Counted from the first letter of the stretch, positions 49,660 through 60,354 are shown. The stretch: 64,000 nucleotides of DNA from Duganella sp. OV510 (GCF_900100205.1 NZ_FNEQ01000006.1:124001-188000), one strand, 5' to 3'. Translations and numbers: made by a program. The notes: generated by a model from the sequence alone, not told the origin.

Positions 49660-50583
49660 CTAGCTGTCCAAGCTGATGCAATACCGGTTGCGGCCGGTCT
49701 GCTTGGCGCGGTAGAGGTTGGCGTCGGCGGTGCGGATCAGGGCATGGGGATCGCTGCTGTCCTGCGGCATGACTGTCGCCAGGCCCATGCTCAATGTGAC
49801 GTGCGGCGCTGTTACTGAGGCGGCGTGCGGCAGGGCCAGCTTGCGGACTTCGTCCAGTATCCGGTTGGCTACCACTTCGGTGCCGTCGGCGCCTTCCTGT
49901 GGCAGCAGCAGGATGAATTCCTCGCCGCCGTAGCGCGCCAGCATGTCTTGCGGACGGGTGGCGCAGCGCTTCATGGCGGCGCTGACGTCCTGCAGGCAGC
50001 CGTCGCCGGCCTGGTGGCCGTAGTGGTCGTTGTACAGCTTGAAGTGGTCGATGTCGATCATGATCACCGACAGTGGCAGTCCGGCGCGCGCGCAGCGGCG
50101 CCATTCGGCATCCACAGTGTCGTTGAAGTTGCGGCGGTTGGCCACGCCGGTCAGGCCGTCGGTCATGCTGAGCTCGCGCATGGCGTCGGCCTGGCGCTTG
50201 ATGGTCAGCTGGCTGCGCACCCGTGCGCGCACCACGGCCACATTGAACGGCTTGCTGATGAAGTCGACGGCGCCGGCTTCCAGCGCCCGCGTCTCATCCT
50301 CCGGCCGGCTCAGCGCGGTGACAAAAATTACCGGAATGTCTTGCAGGCGCGGCGAACCGCGCAGCGCCGCCACTACCGCGTAGCCGTCCATGCCGGGCAT
50401 GACGGCGTCCAGCAGGATCAGGTCCGGCTGCTGGTCGCGGGCGATCTGCAATGCTTGCTCGCCGTCCAGCGCAAACAATACCTCGTGTTCCTCGCGCAGC
50501 GCATGGTGCAGGATCTGGATGTTTTCCATGGCGTCGTCCACCACGAGGATGCGTCCATTCCTGGCCAGGTCGGTCCAACTCAT
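49660..50583 (-). CDS. Response regulator with GGDEF diguanylate cyclase domain
   Basis: A 307-residue protein predicted to make cyclic di-GMP. The receiver (10-125) has ILVVDDAMENI, LILLDAVMPGMDG and FISKPFNV. The cyclase domain (140-305) has MTDGLTGVANRRNF, DIDHFKLYNDHYGHQAGD and the active site RYGGEEF. The inhibitory site RPQD lies exactly five residues before GGEEF, so product feedback is expected. Its ATG overlaps the stop of the hybrid kinase gene (ATGA), which marks that kinase as its likely phosphate donor. Confidence 0.94.
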   Translation of the reverse strand: MSWTDLARNGRILVVDDAMENIQILHHALREEHEVLFALDGEQALQIARDQQPDLILLDAVMPGMDGYAVVAALRGSPRLQDIPVIFVTALSRPEDETRALEAGAVDFISKPFNVAVVRARVRSQLTIKRQADAMRELSMTDGLTGVANRRNFNDTVDAEWRRCARAGLPLSVIMIDIDHFKLYNDHYGHQAGDGCLQDVSAAMKRCATRPQDMLARYGGEEFILLLPQEGADGTEVVANRILDEVRKLALPHAASVTAPHVTLSMGLATVMPQDSSDPHALIRTADANLYRAKQTGRNRYCISLDS

Positions 50584-53500
50584 GCGCTTTCCTTTCGCTG
50601 CAACATTTCTTCCACCATCTGCCGCGCGGCCTTGAAGTTGAGGGTTTCCACCGCTTCGCTCAAAGCTTGTGCCTGCTCGGCAGATGCCAGCGAGGGGCGC
50701 AGCGCCCGGAAATGTTCTAGTGCTTTCAGATTGTTATTCTGAAGCAAACTTTGTAACTCCGCCAGTTTTTGCGCCAGATCGGACGGTTCAGTGTTGCTTG
50801 TTGGAATATTCTGCGTGGGCGTGGCCAGGTTGCGGGCGGTGCGGGTGACCAGGCCCAGCGCTTGTTCCAGGCGGTTGAGGGCGGCCGGCATGGCCAGCGA
50901 GTCGGCGCTGGCGTCTTGCAGTATCGCCTCGGCGGCGGCGCTCAGGCGGGCGACGTCGGTGGCGCCGAGGTTGGCAGCCACGCCGCGCAGACGGTGCAAT
51001 ACCTGCTCCGCCTGCTGGCGCTGGTGGGCGCCGAGCAGCGCGCGTACTTCGTTGACGGCACCGCCCTGGGATTGCTCGAAGCGTTTCAATAGCGCGCTCA
51101 GCGCCTCGTAGTTGCCGCCCAGGCGGGCCAGCGCAGCTTCGGTGTCGATGCCGGGCAGCGGCGAGATCGGTGGCATCAGCGCGGCGGCCGGTATCTGCGG
51201 CGGCGCTTTGGCCGGCACCGGCGCCACCATTTCGCGCGTGGCGTCGCGGATGGTGACCAGGCGCGTCAGCACCGAAATCAGTTCCTCGACATCAATCGGC
51301 TTGGCGACGTGGGCGTTCATGCCGGATTCGGCGGCGCGGCGGCGGTCGTCTTCGAGCACATTCGCGGTCATGGCGATGATCGGCAGCGTCAGCAGGCCCT
51401 GGCGGCGGATTTCACGGGTGGCGTCGTAGCCGTTCATCACCGGCATCTGCACGTCCATCAGCACCACATCGTAGCGCTCCGGCGCGGCGGCCAGCAGTTC
51501 CACCGCCAGCTTGCCGTTGGCAGCCACTTCCACCGAGGCACCGGCGTGCAGCAGCATGTATTCCGCCACTTCCTGATTGATTTCGTTGTCTTCCACCAGC
51601 AGGATGCGCATGCCGGCCAGGCGTCCCTGCAGCGGCGTGTGTTCCAGCTGTGCCAGGATGCCGGTAGTGGCGAGGTCGCCGGCCAGCAGGCCGCTGACCC
51701 GTTCCAGCAGGCGAGCCGGGCTGACCGGCTTGGCCAGCACGCCAGCCAGGCCCAGTTCGGCAGACTGCTGCGACAGCGTCGCTGCCTGGTGCTCCGACAT
51801 CAGCATCAGGATCGGCGGCAGCGCCAGCTCGGGTGGCAACTGGCGCAGCAGCGCCGGGCCATCGGTGCCGGGCATGTCGTGGTCGAGCAGCAGCAGGTCA
51901 TAGGGACGGTCGGCGCGCGCGCGTTCGATCAGCAGCGTGCGCGCCTGCTCGGCGCCCACCGCACAGGCGGTATGCCAGCCGAAGCTGCGGCCGGCCGCCA
52001 GCAGCGCCTGGCGTACGCTGGCGTTGTCGTCGACGATCAGCACCGACAGCGTGGTGGTGGCCGGCGGCGGTTCGGCGGCGTGCAGCGCCTGCGGCGATTC
52101 CAGCGGGCAGGCGAACAGGAATTCGGAGCCGCGTCCCGGCTCGCTGGTGACGCTGATGGCGCCACCCATCATGTCGGCCAGCTGGCGGCAGATCGCCAGC
52201 CCCAGGCCGGCGCCGCCAAACTTGCGGCTGGTGCTGCTGTCAGCCTGTGAGAAGGCCTCGAAGATGTGCGTCAGCTGCTCGGGCGCGATACCGATGCCGG
52301 TGTCGCGCACGCGGAATTCGATCAGCAGCGCATGGTCGCCCGGCTTGGCCGAGCCCGGCGCCAGCCGCACCGACAACACCACCTCGCCGTGGGCGGTGAA
52401 CTTGATGGCGTTGCTGATCAGGTTCAGCAGCACCTGCTGCAGCCGCATCGGATCGCCCGCCAGCTCGGTCGGCAGGGCGGGATCGATGTCATACACCAGC
52501 TCGACGCCCTTGTCGGCGGCGCTGCCGCTGAGCATGACGCTAATGCTGTCGAGGATGTGCTGCAGGTGGAAGTGGGCGTGCTCCAGCACCAGCTGGCCGG
52601 CTTCGACGCGCGAAAAGTCCAGCACATCGTTGACCAGGCTGAGCAGCGATTGCGTGGCAAACTGGATCTTGTGCAGATAGCCGCGCTCGCGCGGCGCCAG
52701 CGGCGCTTCTTCCAGCAGCCGGGTCAGGCCGATGATGGCGTTCATGGGGGTGCGGATCTCGTGGCTCATATTCGCCAGGAACTCGCTTTTGGCGCGGCTG
52801 GCGGCTTCGGCGCGGTCACGCGCCACGATCAATTCCTCGTTCACTTCCTGGAGGTGCAATTCGGTTTCCTTCAATTCAGTGACATCGGAGACTAGCACAA
52901 AGAAACCCTGTACTGTACCAGACTCATCAATATCAGGAATGTAATTCACCCAGGTATGACTGATCTCGCCGGAAGGCCACTGTAATTTGCCGGCGAAGCC
53001 CTGCGGCTCGCCGGCCAGCGCCGCCTGCACATAGGGCGCGCCTTCGGCATACAGGCTGTCGCCGACCACCTCCGGCATGTAGGCGCCGATGATCTTTTCG
53101 CTGTCGAGACCATGCCAGTCGAGGAAGTAGCGGTTGGCGAAGCGGCAGCGCAGCCCGGCGTCCCAGTAGGCCACCATGCCGGGCAGGTTGTCGGTGACGG
53201 TGCGGACGAAGTGCTCGCTGGCGGCCAGTTGCTCGGCAGTGGCGCGCAGCACCTCTTTGGCTTCCTTGCGCTCGGTGATATCGAGCGCGATGGCCAGCAC
53301 GTGGGTGGCGACGCCGTGCTCGTTGCGCAGCGCCACCTTGCGCGTGGTCAGGTAGCGCGTGCCGGTCGCGGTGGATAGCGGTTCCTCGGCGATTTCCGTC
53401 ACCTCGCCGGGCACGGTCGCCAGCACGCGGCGGTCGTCGGCGGCAAACAGGTCGGCTTGTTCGGCCGGCACGAAGTCGTAGTCGTTCTTGCCGATCAGCT

Positions 53501-55121
53501 GCTCGCTGGTGCTGCCCAGCATCTGTGCGCCAAAGCGGTTGAACATGGCGTAGCTGAGGTCTTCTGCGCGTTTCAGGAAGATCATTGCCGGAATGTGTTC
53601 CACCACCGAGCTTAAAAGCTGGCGCGAGCGTTGCAGCTCGGTTTCGACCCGCTTGTATTCGGTTTCGTCCAGCACCATCGAGGTGATGCCGATGATCTTG
53701 CCGTCGCCGCTGAACTGCGGGTAGTAGCTCATCACCCATTCGCGAAGCTGTCCCGGCGCTGAGGCGACGCTGCCGGAGCGGCGGATGCCGGTCAGCGGCT
53801 TGCCGCTGTCCAGCACGGTGCGGTAGTCGGCCAGCACGGCGCGGCGCAGTTCGTGGTCACGGATCAGGTCGCCGATGTGACGGCCCAGATGGGCCACCAC
53901 TTTTTCGTCGTTGAGCGCGGCCAGGTAGTCGTTGATGCGGACAATGCGCAGTTCGCTGTCAACATAGCTGAGGCCGACCGGCGCGGTGGCGTACACGGTT
54001 TCCAGCTGGGCGCGGTTGCGTTCCAGCTGACGCGTGCGTTCGGCGACCAGCTGTTCCAGCTCCTGGCTATGGCGCAGCAGATCGCCTTCCAGTGCGCGCA
54101 GTGCACGTGCCACCATGTCGGCTTCGCTGAACGTGGTATCCGGCATGGCAAACGGCTTGCCGCTGACCAGCGCCTGCGCCGGCGCCACCAGTTCGCGCAC
54201 CGAGCGGGCGATGCGGCCACCCACGATCCAGGCCAGCGAAAAGCCGGCCGCCAGCACCGCCAGCATGGTCAGGGCGATCAGCGACACCGAAGCCAGCAGG
54301 TCTTGCATGGCGCGTGCCTGCGGCGTGGCGATGCCGACCGTGGCGCCGCTGACCGGCGCCCGGCTCAGGCCAAGATACACCGGTGTTCCCTCTGCGTTGC
54401 TGGTTTCCAGCAGCACTTCCTGCGCCCGGTGCAGGTGTTCGCGCAGCGCCGGATCGGCCGCGTGGCCCAGCAGAAGGCGCGGGCCACCGGACTGGGCGAC
54501 CACATTGCCGTCGGCGTCGTACAGGGTCATGGCCTGATCGGCGCTGATGTGTTCCTCTTTGAGGATGCGGGTCAGGCGGTCCGGCTTCAATAGGGCGGTC
54601 AGCGCGTATTCGATGCGGCTGTCGACAAACACCGGCACGTCGATCGCCAGCAGCGCGCTGCCTTCGACCATCACCACCGACATCTGCGGCCGGCCATGGC
54701 CAAACAGGGCCGCCAGACGGCGCCGGTTATTGACCGGATTCAGCGTGTCAGGGAGCGGCGCGCCGAGGTTCAGCAACGCTTTCCCGCTGCCGTCGCTTAA
54801 CACAAATTGCGATGCGGGAAATTGGGGGCTGAGCAGGGCGCCAGCTTGCAGCCGCAGCGCCGCCCAGTCGCGTTCGCGCAGGCTGGGCGACGACGCCAGC
54901 GCCTGCGCGGCGCCTTCGCTCTGCACCAGGTCGCGGTCGATGGCGGCGGCCATGGCGCGCGCCGCCTGTTGGGTGTTGTTTTTAAGGGTGGCGTGTTCGC
55001 GGCTGTAGAACTGGCCGACCAGCGCGCCAAACCCAACCACGGTGGGCAGGGCGCACGCCAAGACCAGCAGCGCGATCTGCGAGCGGATGGATGGCAAGGG
55101 TTTGCTATTTTTCTCTGGCAC
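50580..55121 (-). CDS. Hybrid sensor histidine kinase with three PAS, two receivers and HPt
   Basis: A 1513-residue membrane phosphorelay kinase. TM1 lies near 15-35, a dCache-like periplasmic sensor near 40-280, TM2 near 285 and HAMP after it. PAS domains follow near 374 ([16 protein letters not shown]), 505 ([13 protein letters not shown]) and 638 ([15 protein letters not shown]). HisKA has [14 protein letters not shown] near 784, HATPase [14 protein letters not shown] near 970, receiver 1 [12 protein letters not shown] near 1027, receiver 2 [13 protein letters not shown] near 1172 and HPt with [14 protein letters not shown] near 1377. The start is GTG with GAGG upstream. Domain order matches the kinase at the left edge, but the sensor part differs. 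Confidence 0.93.
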   Translation of the reverse strand: MPEKNSKPLPSIRSQIALLVLACALPTVVGFGALVGQFYSREHATLKNNTQQAARAMAAAIDRDLVQSEGAAQALASSPSLRERDWAALRLQAGALLSPQFPASQFVLSDGSGKALLNLGAPLPDTLNPVNNRRRLAALFGHGRPQMSVVMVEGSALLAIDVPVFVDSRIEYALTALLKPDRLTRILKEEHISADQAMTLYDADGNVVAQSGGPRLLLGHAADPALREHLHRAQEVLLETSNAEGTPVYLGLSRAPVSGATVGIATPQARAMQDLLASVSLIALTMLAVLAAGFSLAWIVGGRIARSVRELVAPAQALVSGKPFAMPDTTFSEADMVARALRALEGDLLRHSQELEQLVAERTRQLERNRAQLETVYATAPVGLSYVDSELRIVRINDYLAALNDEKVVAHLGRHIGDLIRDHELRRAVLADYRTVLDSGKPLTGIRRSGSVASAPGQLREWVMSYYPQFSGDGKIIGITSMVLDETEYKRVETELQRSRQLLSSVVEHIPAMIFLKRAEDLSYAMFNRFGAQMLGSTSEQLIGKNDYDFVPAEQADLFAADDRRVLATVPGEVTEIAEEPLSTATGTRYLTTRKVALRNEHGVATHVLAIALDITERKEAKEVLRATAEQLAASEHFVRTVTDNLPGMVAYWDAGLRCRFANRYFLDWHGLDSEKIIGAYMPEVVGDSLYAEGAPYVQAALAGEPQGFAGKLQWPSGEISHTWVNYIPDIDESGTVQGFFVLVSDVTELKETELHLQEVNEELIVARDRAEAASRAKSEFLANMSHEIRTPMNAIIGLTRLLEEAPLAPRERGYLHKIQFATQSLLSLVNDVLDFSRVEAGQLVLEHAHFHLQHILDSISVMLSGSAADKGVELVYDIDPALPTELAGDPMRLQQVLLNLISNAIKFTAHGEVVLSVRLAPGSAKPGDHALLIEFRVRDTGIGIAPEQLTHIFEAFSQADSSTSRKFGGAGLGLAICRQLADMMGGAISVTSEPGRGSEFLFACPLESPQALHAAEPPPATTTLSVLIVDDNASVRQALLAAGRSFGWHTACAVGAEQARTLLIERARADRPYDLLLLDHDMPGTDGPALLRQLPPELALPPILMLMSEHQAATLSQQSAELGLAGVLAKPVSPARLLERVSGLLAGDLATTGILAQLEHTPLQGRLAGMRILLVEDNEINQEVAEYMLLHAGASVEVAANGKLAVELLAAAPERYDVVLMDVQMPVMNGYDATREIRRQGLLTLPIIAMTANVLEDDRRRAAESGMNAHVAKPIDVEELISVLTRLVTIRDATREMVAPVPAKAPPQIPAAALMPPISPLPGIDTEAALARLGGNYEALSALLKRFEQSQGGAVNEVRALLGAHQRQQAEQVLHRLRGVAANLGATDVARLSAAAEAILQDASADSLAMPAALNRLEQALGLVTRTARNLATPTQNIPTSNTEPSDLAQKLAELQSLLQNNNLKALEHFRALRPSLASAEQAQALSEAVETLNFKAARQMVEEMLQRKESA

Positions 55122-55220
55122 GCGGACGACCTCGCTCTTGGTGCTGGCAGCACGATAGTAGCCGAGGCGGCAATTTTCAGAAAGTGCTTTTGTCCAAGAC
55201 GGCGCCTGGCCGCCACACCG

Positions 55221-56288
55221 TCAGATGGGCTTGCCGCAGGCGTAGGACCAGCCCAGTTCCGCCATCGGCCGCGCCATCTGGCCTGATTCCAGTGCCTGGG
55301 CGCTGGCGGCGGTGCCATCGACGTAACGTTTCATGATGCCTTGCATAATGCTTGCCAGGCGGAACATATTGAACGCCAGGTAGAAATTGAAGTCTTCCAG
55401 GCGGATGGTCTTGCCGGTGCGCTCGGCGTAGCGGGCGATGTATTCCTGCTGCGTCGGGATGCCCAGCGCCTTCAGGTCCAGGCCGGCGATGCCACGGAAC
55501 TGGCCGGGCGGGATGTGCCAGCTCATGCAGTGGTAGGAGAAGTCGGCAAACGGGTGGCCCAGCGTCGACAGCTCCCAGTCCAGCACGGCCAGGATGCGCG
55601 GCTCGGTCGGATGGAACAGCATGTTGTCGAGGCGGAAGTCGCCGTGCACGATGGCGGTGTCGTCGCCGGGCGGGATGTGCGCCGGCAGCCAGGCGATCAG
55701 CTGGTCCATGGCCTCGATGGTTTCGGTTTGCGCGGCCAGGTATTGCCTGGTCCAGCGCTCGATCTGACGGGCGAAGTAGTTGCCCGGCTTGCCGTAGTCG
55801 CCAAGGCCGATGGCCTGGTAGTCGATGCTGTGCAGCCGGGCGATCACGCGGTTCAGCTCATCGTAGATGGCGGCGCGCTCGCCTGGCGTCATGCCGGGCA
55901 GCGACTGATCCCACAGCACCCGGCCTTCGACAAACTCCATCACATAGAAGGCGCGGCCGATCACCGACTCGTCGGTGCACAGCGCGTATTGGCGGGCGGC
56001 AGGGAAGCCGTGCCGCTGCAGCGCATCCATCACGCGGTATTCGCGTTCGATGGCGTGGGCCGAGGGCAGCAGCTTGGCGGCCGGCGCCGGCTTGGTGCGC
56101 AATACATAATGTTGGCCGCCGACGCTCAGCTTGAATGTCGGGTTGGACTGGCCGCCCTTGAACTGCTCGGCCGTCAGTTCGCCGTCCGGGTAGCCCGCCA
56201 CATGCTGGCGCAGCCAGGCATTGAGGGCGACGGTGTCGAACTGGTGGCGCGCCGATACCGCCTTGGTGCCGATGAATTCTTCAAACAT
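55221..56288 (-). CDS. APH-family phosphotransferase (ACAD10/11-type kinase-like)
   Basis: A 355-residue protein of the aminoglycoside-phosphotransferase/choline-kinase fold. It has QFKGGQSNPTFKL and YVLRTKPA in the N-lobe, the catalytic loop IVHGDFRLDNMLF and the metal-binding LAVLDWELSTLGHPFADFSY. It matches the phosphotransferase group related to the N-terminal domain of ACAD10/11, usually linked to hydroxyacyl-CoA or lipid metabolism, not to drug resistance. It stands alone between the kinase gene and the pilus operon. Confidence 0.88.
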   Translation of the reverse strand: MFEEFIGTKAVSARHQFDTVALNAWLRQHVAGYPDGELTAEQFKGGQSNPTFKLSVGGQHYVLRTKPAPAAKLLPSAHAIEREYRVMDALQRHGFPAARQYALCTDESVIGRAFYVMEFVEGRVLWDQSLPGMTPGERAAIYDELNRVIARLHSIDYQAIGLGDYGKPGNYFARQIERWTRQYLAAQTETIEAMDQLIAWLPAHIPPGDDTAIVHGDFRLDNMLFHPTEPRILAVLDWELSTLGHPFADFSYHCMSWHIPPGQFRGIAGLDLKALGIPTQQEYIARYAERTGKTIRLEDFNFYLAFNMFRLASIMQGIMKRYVDGTAASAQALESGQMARPMAELGWSYACGKPI

Positions 56289-56326
56289 GCTGTCTCCTGC
56301 TTTTTTAGTAGGTGACAGTCATTCTA

Positions 56327-56356
56327 GATTAAAAAAGTACGATTGTGCTTTTAATC
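56327..56356 (-). terminator. AT-rich stem-loop at the end of the pilus operon
   Basis: GATTAAAAA near 56327 and TTTTAATC ending at 56356 pair around a short loop, directly after the prepilin stop. The T-run lies within the stem on the minus strand. A plausible terminator for the leftward operon. Confidence 0.4.
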
Positions 56357-56920
56357 TTAGAAGAATACGGCGGTGCGCTGGATGATGCTGCCGTTGTTGG
56401 TATAAGCGCCGGTGGCGCGTATTGAGCCAGTGCTGTATTTACCATCATCCAGTTTGCTATCCAGTTGCTCGGCGAAGGAGTCCGGCAGATTGTCGAGGCG
56501 TACGCCATTACCGCCCCGGCCACCGACCACGTCGTTGTAGATGTAGACGGCGCCGCCTTGCGCGCTGGTCATGAAATCGCTGGTGCCATTATAGGAACCA
56601 GTGATAAAGCCGGCCAGCGCCAGATGCTGCGGCGCCAGCAGGTATTCAGCGATCTGGCCGTCGCCATTGCCGTTGCCGGTGGCGCCAGGAGCGTGCGTAG
56701 TGCCCTGTACATCGTCGCCGGGCAGCGCACGGAATTTATCCTGATAGGCGTTGACGGCAGCCGTCAGCGAGGTGGATTGCTGGATGATGTTCTTGACGCG
56801 CGCGCTGTCGATCAAGCCCTGGCCTTTGAGTACTCCGCCCAGCAACAGGCCAATGATGACCAGTACGATAGCGATTTCCACCAGGGTAAAGCCGCGTTGG
56901 CGTGCAGGAGAAGTGCGCAT
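56357..56920 (-). CDS. Type IV pilin-like prepilin (major-pilin size)
   Basis: A 187-residue prepilin. A short basic leader ends in Gly before FTLVEIAIVLVIIGLLLGG (prepilin peptidase cuts after RQRG), followed by the usual amphipathic helix and a variable beta domain (GDDVQGTTHAPGATGNGNGD). AAGGA lies seven bases before ATG 56920; the longer frame upstream is rejected. It is the last gene of the operon, 41 bases after the TPR gene. Confidence 0.88.
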   Translation of the reverse strand: MRTSPARQRGFTLVEIAIVLVIIGLLLGGVLKGQGLIDSARVKNIIQQSTSLTAAVNAYQDKFRALPGDDVQGTTHAPGATGNGNGDGQIAEYLLAPQHLALAGFITGSYNGTSDFMTSAQGGAVYIYNDVVGGRGGNGVRLDNLPDSFAEQLDSKLDDGKYSTGSIRATGAYTNNGSIIQRTAVFF

Positions 56921-56961
56921 GGGGATTCCTTTTGTTCTCATGGTGCGTAGTATAGCAAGCG

Positions 56962-57702
56962 CTAGGGTTTGTGGGCGGCGTTCAGGCCTTGCAAGCGTTC
57001 GGACAGGAATTGCAGTTCGCGCGGGTCGGTGACCTGGCCGCTTGCAAGCAGACCGCCAATCAGCGTACGCGCAGCCTGCAGCTCGTTCATGTCTTCCAGG
57101 ATGAAAATCTCCATCTGGCCAGCCCAGGCCGGCACGCCGGGCCCCTTGGCCTGCAGCCGGATGGCGCGGGCATAGTGGCGCGCCAGCGGCAGGTCGTGCA
57201 GGCGATGTTTGGCCACCAGCGCGGCGTGTGCCAGCCACGGCCAGCGGTGGTCTGGGTCTTCAGCGAAGCGGGCATAGACGAAATCCAGCATCAAGCGGAC
57301 GCGTTGCGGGTCGCTGACGGCGCCATAGACCTCACTGGCAGCCAGCAAGGGATACTGACTGCGCGGATCGAGATCGAGCACGCGTTGCAGCCAGTCGCGC
57401 ACTTTGGCGTAATCGAGGTCGCGCCACGCAATGCTGACGCCAGCTTGCTCGTCGAAACCCTGGACGTAGAGCATCGACACTTTCGACAGCGCGACCGGGT
57501 CGCCTAGTGCAGCTAGCCGCAATGCTGCCAGCGATGGCGCTGGCGGCAGATCCTGGGCGCGCGGATGGACGGCTGGCCGGCTGGCCTGCCAGAAGATTTG
57601 CGCGCTCAGCGCCAGCAGCACCGCCCAAAGCAGGCCACGGGGCGCAGTCCTGCGCGCGGCGCGGCGGAGCGGTGCGGGAGAGAGCGTAACGGTGGTGGGC
57701 AT
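56962..57702 (-). CDS. Membrane-anchored helical-repeat (TPR-like) protein
   Basis: A 246-residue protein with an N-terminal helix (GLLWAVLLALSAQIFWQ) and a periplasmic part of helical hairpins with TPR-like spacing (DLDPRSQYPLLAASEVYGAV, LPLARHYARAIRLQAKG, MNELQAARTLIGGLLASG). It lies between the ABC-type permease and the last prepilin. Probably an assembly factor of the pilus. Not recognised more precisely. Confidence 0.75.
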   Translation of the reverse strand: MPTTVTLSPAPLRRAARRTAPRGLLWAVLLALSAQIFWQASRPAVHPRAQDLPPAPSLAALRLAALGDPVALSKVSMLYVQGFDEQAGVSIAWRDLDYAKVRDWLQRVLDLDPRSQYPLLAASEVYGAVSDPQRVRLMLDFVYARFAEDPDHRWPWLAHAALVAKHRLHDLPLARHYARAIRLQAKGPGVPAWAGQMEIFILEDMNELQAARTLIGGLLASGQVTDPRELQFLSERLQGLNAAHKP

Positions 57703-57709
57703 GTCGCGC

Positions 57710-58477
57710 TCAGATGTTCTTGCGGTGCAGGTCGAACAGGGCGGCGGCGGCCAGCAGGACGATGTAGATGATAGTCTGCGTGGCGATCATGGCCAGTTCG
57801 GCGCCGCTACCGCTGTGGTAGACCAGCCAGTCGCTGCGGGTGAACTGGTCGAGATGCGGCAACAACAGTGCCAGACCGTCGATGCCGGCGCTCAGCGCTT
57901 GCTGACTGAGGCCGGGTATGCTGCCGCTGCCGTGTCCCAATAACTGCAAAGTAGCGATGACGCGCGCCAGCATGTAGAACGCAAACGCCGTCGCCAGCGC
58001 TGGCAGCACCTGGTTCAAGGTCAGCATGCACAGCACACTGAACGTCGCCACGATCCAGCACTCACACAACAGCGAAAAGGTCCACAATGCCGCTTGCGGC
58101 GGCGGCGCGAAGAATAGTCCCAGCGCGCCAAACAGCCCGGCCGGCAGCAGCGCCAGTGCGGCGAAGCCGGCCAGCTTGCCGGACAGGTAGACCGCACGCG
58201 ACATCGGCAGTGCCAGCAACAGTTCCAGTCCTTTATCGTTGGCCTCACGTGCCATGCTGGTGATCACAAACGTTGCCATTAAAAAGATCGCCGCGAAGCG
58301 CAGTATTGCAGCCAGCATTGCCGCCTGCAATTGGCGGCTTTCAGTGAGCGCCAGTTCGTTGAGAAAACCGCTGACTGCCACTGCGCCGGCGATCAGTATC
58401 AGCACCAGCCAAAGCAGCCGGTTGCGCAAGGCTTCCAGCAGCGTGTAGCGGGCAATGGTAACGGCCGGGTGCATCAT
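57710..58477 (-). CDS. ABC-2-type membrane permease embedded in the pilus operon
   Basis: A 255-residue integral membrane protein with about six helices (LLWLVLILIAGAVAVSGFLNE, FAAIFLMATFVITSMARE, LAGFAALALLPAGLFGALGLFF, ILNQVLP-like turn, and a last helix before FDLHRKNI). The ELLLALPMSRAVYLSGKLAG segment is typical of ABC-2 permeases such as those of gliding and copper export systems. It starts on the prepilin stop (ATGATG over TGA), so it is co-translated with pilus genes. No ATPase gene of ABC type accompanies it in the window. Confidence 0.82.
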   Translation of the reverse strand: MMHPAVTIARYTLLEALRNRLLWLVLILIAGAVAVSGFLNELALTESRQLQAAMLAAILRFAAIFLMATFVITSMAREANDKGLELLLALPMSRAVYLSGKLAGFAALALLPAGLFGALGLFFAPPPQAALWTFSLLCECWIVATFSVLCMLTLNQVLPALATAFAFYMLARVIATLQLLGHGSGSIPGLSQQALSAGIDGLALLLPHLDQFTRSDWLVYHSGSGAELAMIATQTIIYIVLLAAAALFDLHRKNI

Positions 58478-59187
58478 GGCAGGCGCTGTGCCGCCACCAT
58501 GCGGTTGTAGAGAATATACGGCGATAGCCAAATGACCGTGTCGTCAAACGTGCCGCCCGGCGCGCGCGTATCTTCGTTGGCGTCACGGTAGATCAGCGCC
58601 GTGCCGGTGCTTTGCAGGTTGGTCTTTTCATCGATATTGCCCGTGCCGGCGTCGGCGATGATGGTGCCCTGGTCACTGGTGGCGCCGTAGCCGTTGCGGC
58701 CGAAGGAAATGATCGCGGCGGGAACGTCGTTAATACCGCTGGCGGCCATCAGCTGACCGTTGTTGCTGCGCGTGGCGATGGTCACGTCACGTGGTGTTTT
58801 CAACGTGAACAGATTGCCGGCGTCGGCGAAGGCCGGCGTCACCGTATAGCCCATCAGCCGGTTCCAGCCATCGAGCTTGCTGACGCCCAGGGTCGCCCAT
58901 GGCAAATAACCGTAACGTTTGTTGCAGACGTTGCCCGCGCGGTCCTCCAGCCCGTTGGTGGGGGAGATCGCTGGACAGGGCAGGTAGCCGGTTTGCAGCG
59001 CGAAGCCGACCAGCGCCTCGCGCGCCTCATCCATCACACGCCGGGTATCGGCGCTGCGGCGCTGCTCCAGTTGCGAAGACAATGGCGCAATCAGCCCACC
59101 GATCATCAGGCCGACGATCAGCAGCACGATGGCGATTTCCACCAGCGTGAAGCCGGCGTGGCGGCGTGGCACAGGTTTACGGTTCAT
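58474..59187 (-). CDS. Type IV pilin-like prepilin (minor)
   Basis: A 237-residue prepilin: leader MNRKPVPRRHAG, then FTLVEIAIVLLIVGLMIGG with the cleavage Gly and Glu5 intact. The globular domain has paired cysteines (GYLPCPAI and GNVCNKRYGYLPW) and is larger than that of a major pilin, which suggests a minor or tip pilin. It overlaps both neighbours. Confidence 0.88.
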   Translation of the reverse strand: MNRKPVPRRHAGFTLVEIAIVLLIVGLMIGGLIAPLSSQLEQRRSADTRRVMDEAREALVGFALQTGYLPCPAISPTNGLEDRAGNVCNKRYGYLPWATLGVSKLDGWNRLMGYTVTPAFADAGNLFTLKTPRDVTIATRSNNGQLMAASGINDVPAAIISFGRNGYGATSDQGTIIADAGTGNIDEKTNLQSTGTALIYRDANEDTRAPGGTFDDTVIWLSPYILYNRMVAAQRLP

Positions 59188-59674
59188 TGACGTCCTTGAT
59201 GCGACCTTCTTGCAGGTCGTAACGCTGGCCGGGCTTGAGCAGGACTTTTTTCCCCGACGGCAGGGTGACGGTCAGGTTGGCGGCGGCCGCGCCACTACGC
59301 TGCGACAGATTTTTCTGTGCGCGATATTGCGGCTGGTCGTTCAACCAGACGGTGGTGTCACGGCTGCCGCTACGACGCAGGACACCGCTCATCACCAGTG
59401 CTGGCGGTGGCGGGAGTGCGGCGGGCGTGGCCGAGCCTGTCGTTGCATCGGCGGTGCCGGGCATACCCGGTCCCGCCGGCACTCCCGCTGCCGGCTGTTC
59501 TCCTTGTGAGTTGGGCGCGAGCGCGGCGGATGCGTTGCGGCCGGTTTCCAGTGTTGTGCGTTCGGCCGGCGTGGTGAACAGCCGGCCCAGCGTGACTTGG
59601 GCGTGTGCCGGTATACCCGTCAGCGCGATCAATGCGGTGGCGCAGGCAGCTGCGGTGGCCAGCCGGCGCATCAT
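59177..59674 (-). CDS. Periplasmic pilus assembly protein (MshK/PilP-like)
   Basis: A 165-residue protein with a signal peptide (ATAAACATALIALTGIPAHA), a linker rich in Gly, Pro and Ala, and a C-terminal beta segment (LVMSGVLRRSGSRDTTVWLND, TLPSGKKVLLKPGQRYDLQEG). The last part resembles the conserved core of MshK/GspC/PilP-type proteins that connect the platform to the secretin. It starts on the stop of the PilO-like gene. Confidence 0.7.
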   Translation of the reverse strand: MMRRLATAAACATALIALTGIPAHAQVTLGRLFTTPAERTTLETGRNASAALAPNSQGEQPAAGVPAGPGMPGTADATTGSATPAALPPPPALVMSGVLRRSGSRDTTVWLNDQPQYRAQKNLSQRSGAAAANLTVTLPSGKKVLLKPGQRYDLQEGRIKDVNEP

Positions 59675-60354
59675 GGCTTGCCTTGCGACTGCAGGACTGC
59701 GGCGACGGCCGGCGCCTGGGACGTCGTGTTTAATGTAATCCAGTTCAGCGTACAGTCGGCCCCCACCGATGAGGCACCCGGTGTGCCAGCCACCACGCCG
59801 AGGCGCTTGATCGAACAATCCTGCACGGTAAAGTAAACACGCTCGCGCAAGCGCTGAAAGAAGTTGAACAGGTCCAGTTCGTGCAGCAGTTCCATATGCA
59901 GGCGCATGCGGCTGCCGCGCAGCTCAAAAGTGCCGAGGTCCAGCGGCGCCTCCAGTTGCACCGCCTGCTGTGGCTCGATTTCATAGCTCAATGGCGGCAA
60001 TTTGAGTTCATCCTGTGTCTGGCGGATGGCGTCCAGCCACTCCAGCCGCCGCTCATCGCCCACCAGGCCAAGCTGGCGCAGCGCCACGAAGCGTTGCTGG
60101 AAGTTGCGGATGTCGCGCTTTTCGGCGCCGACCTGCGCATAGCGGGAATAGGCCGCATCGCGTGCGCGCTGCGACGCTTCCAGCTGCTGGTCGGCTTCCT
60201 GCCGTTTCAACTCGCTCAGCAAAACACCGGTCAGCGACACGGTGATCGCAGCGATCATCGTCAGCGCCGCAGTCCGGATCAGCGCGAACTCGCGGACCCA
60301 ATAGGGCAGCGCAATGGTGGGCGCTGTTTTCTTTTTGCCGGTAAGGGGATTCAT
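59671..60354 (-). CDS. PilO/MshJ-like inner-membrane assembly protein
   Basis: A 227-residue bitopic protein: cytoplasmic tail, one helix (TAALTMIAAITVSLTGVLL), a coiled coil (LKRQEADQQLEASQRARDAAYSRY) and a C-terminal ferredoxin-like domain (RMRLHMELLHELDLFNFFQRL). This layout is that of PilO, MshJ and GspM. It overlaps both neighbours by four bases. Confidence 0.75.
   Translation of the reverse strand: MNPLTGKKKTAPTIALPYWVREFALIRTAALTMIAAITVSLTGVLLSELKRQEADQQLEASQRARDAAYSRYAQVGAEKRDIRNFQQRFVALRQLGLVGDERRLEWLDAIRQTQDELKLPPLSYEIEPQQAVQLEAPLDLGTFELRGSRMRLHMELLHELDLFNFFQRLRERVYFTVQDCSIKRLGVVAGTPGASSVGADCTLNWITLNTTSQAPAVAAVLQSQGKP

Noticed and set aside
55221..56288. Aminoglycoside resistance by the APH-fold protein
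   Set aside because: The sequence pattern fits the ACAD10/11-type phosphotransferase group, and there is no mobile or resistance context.
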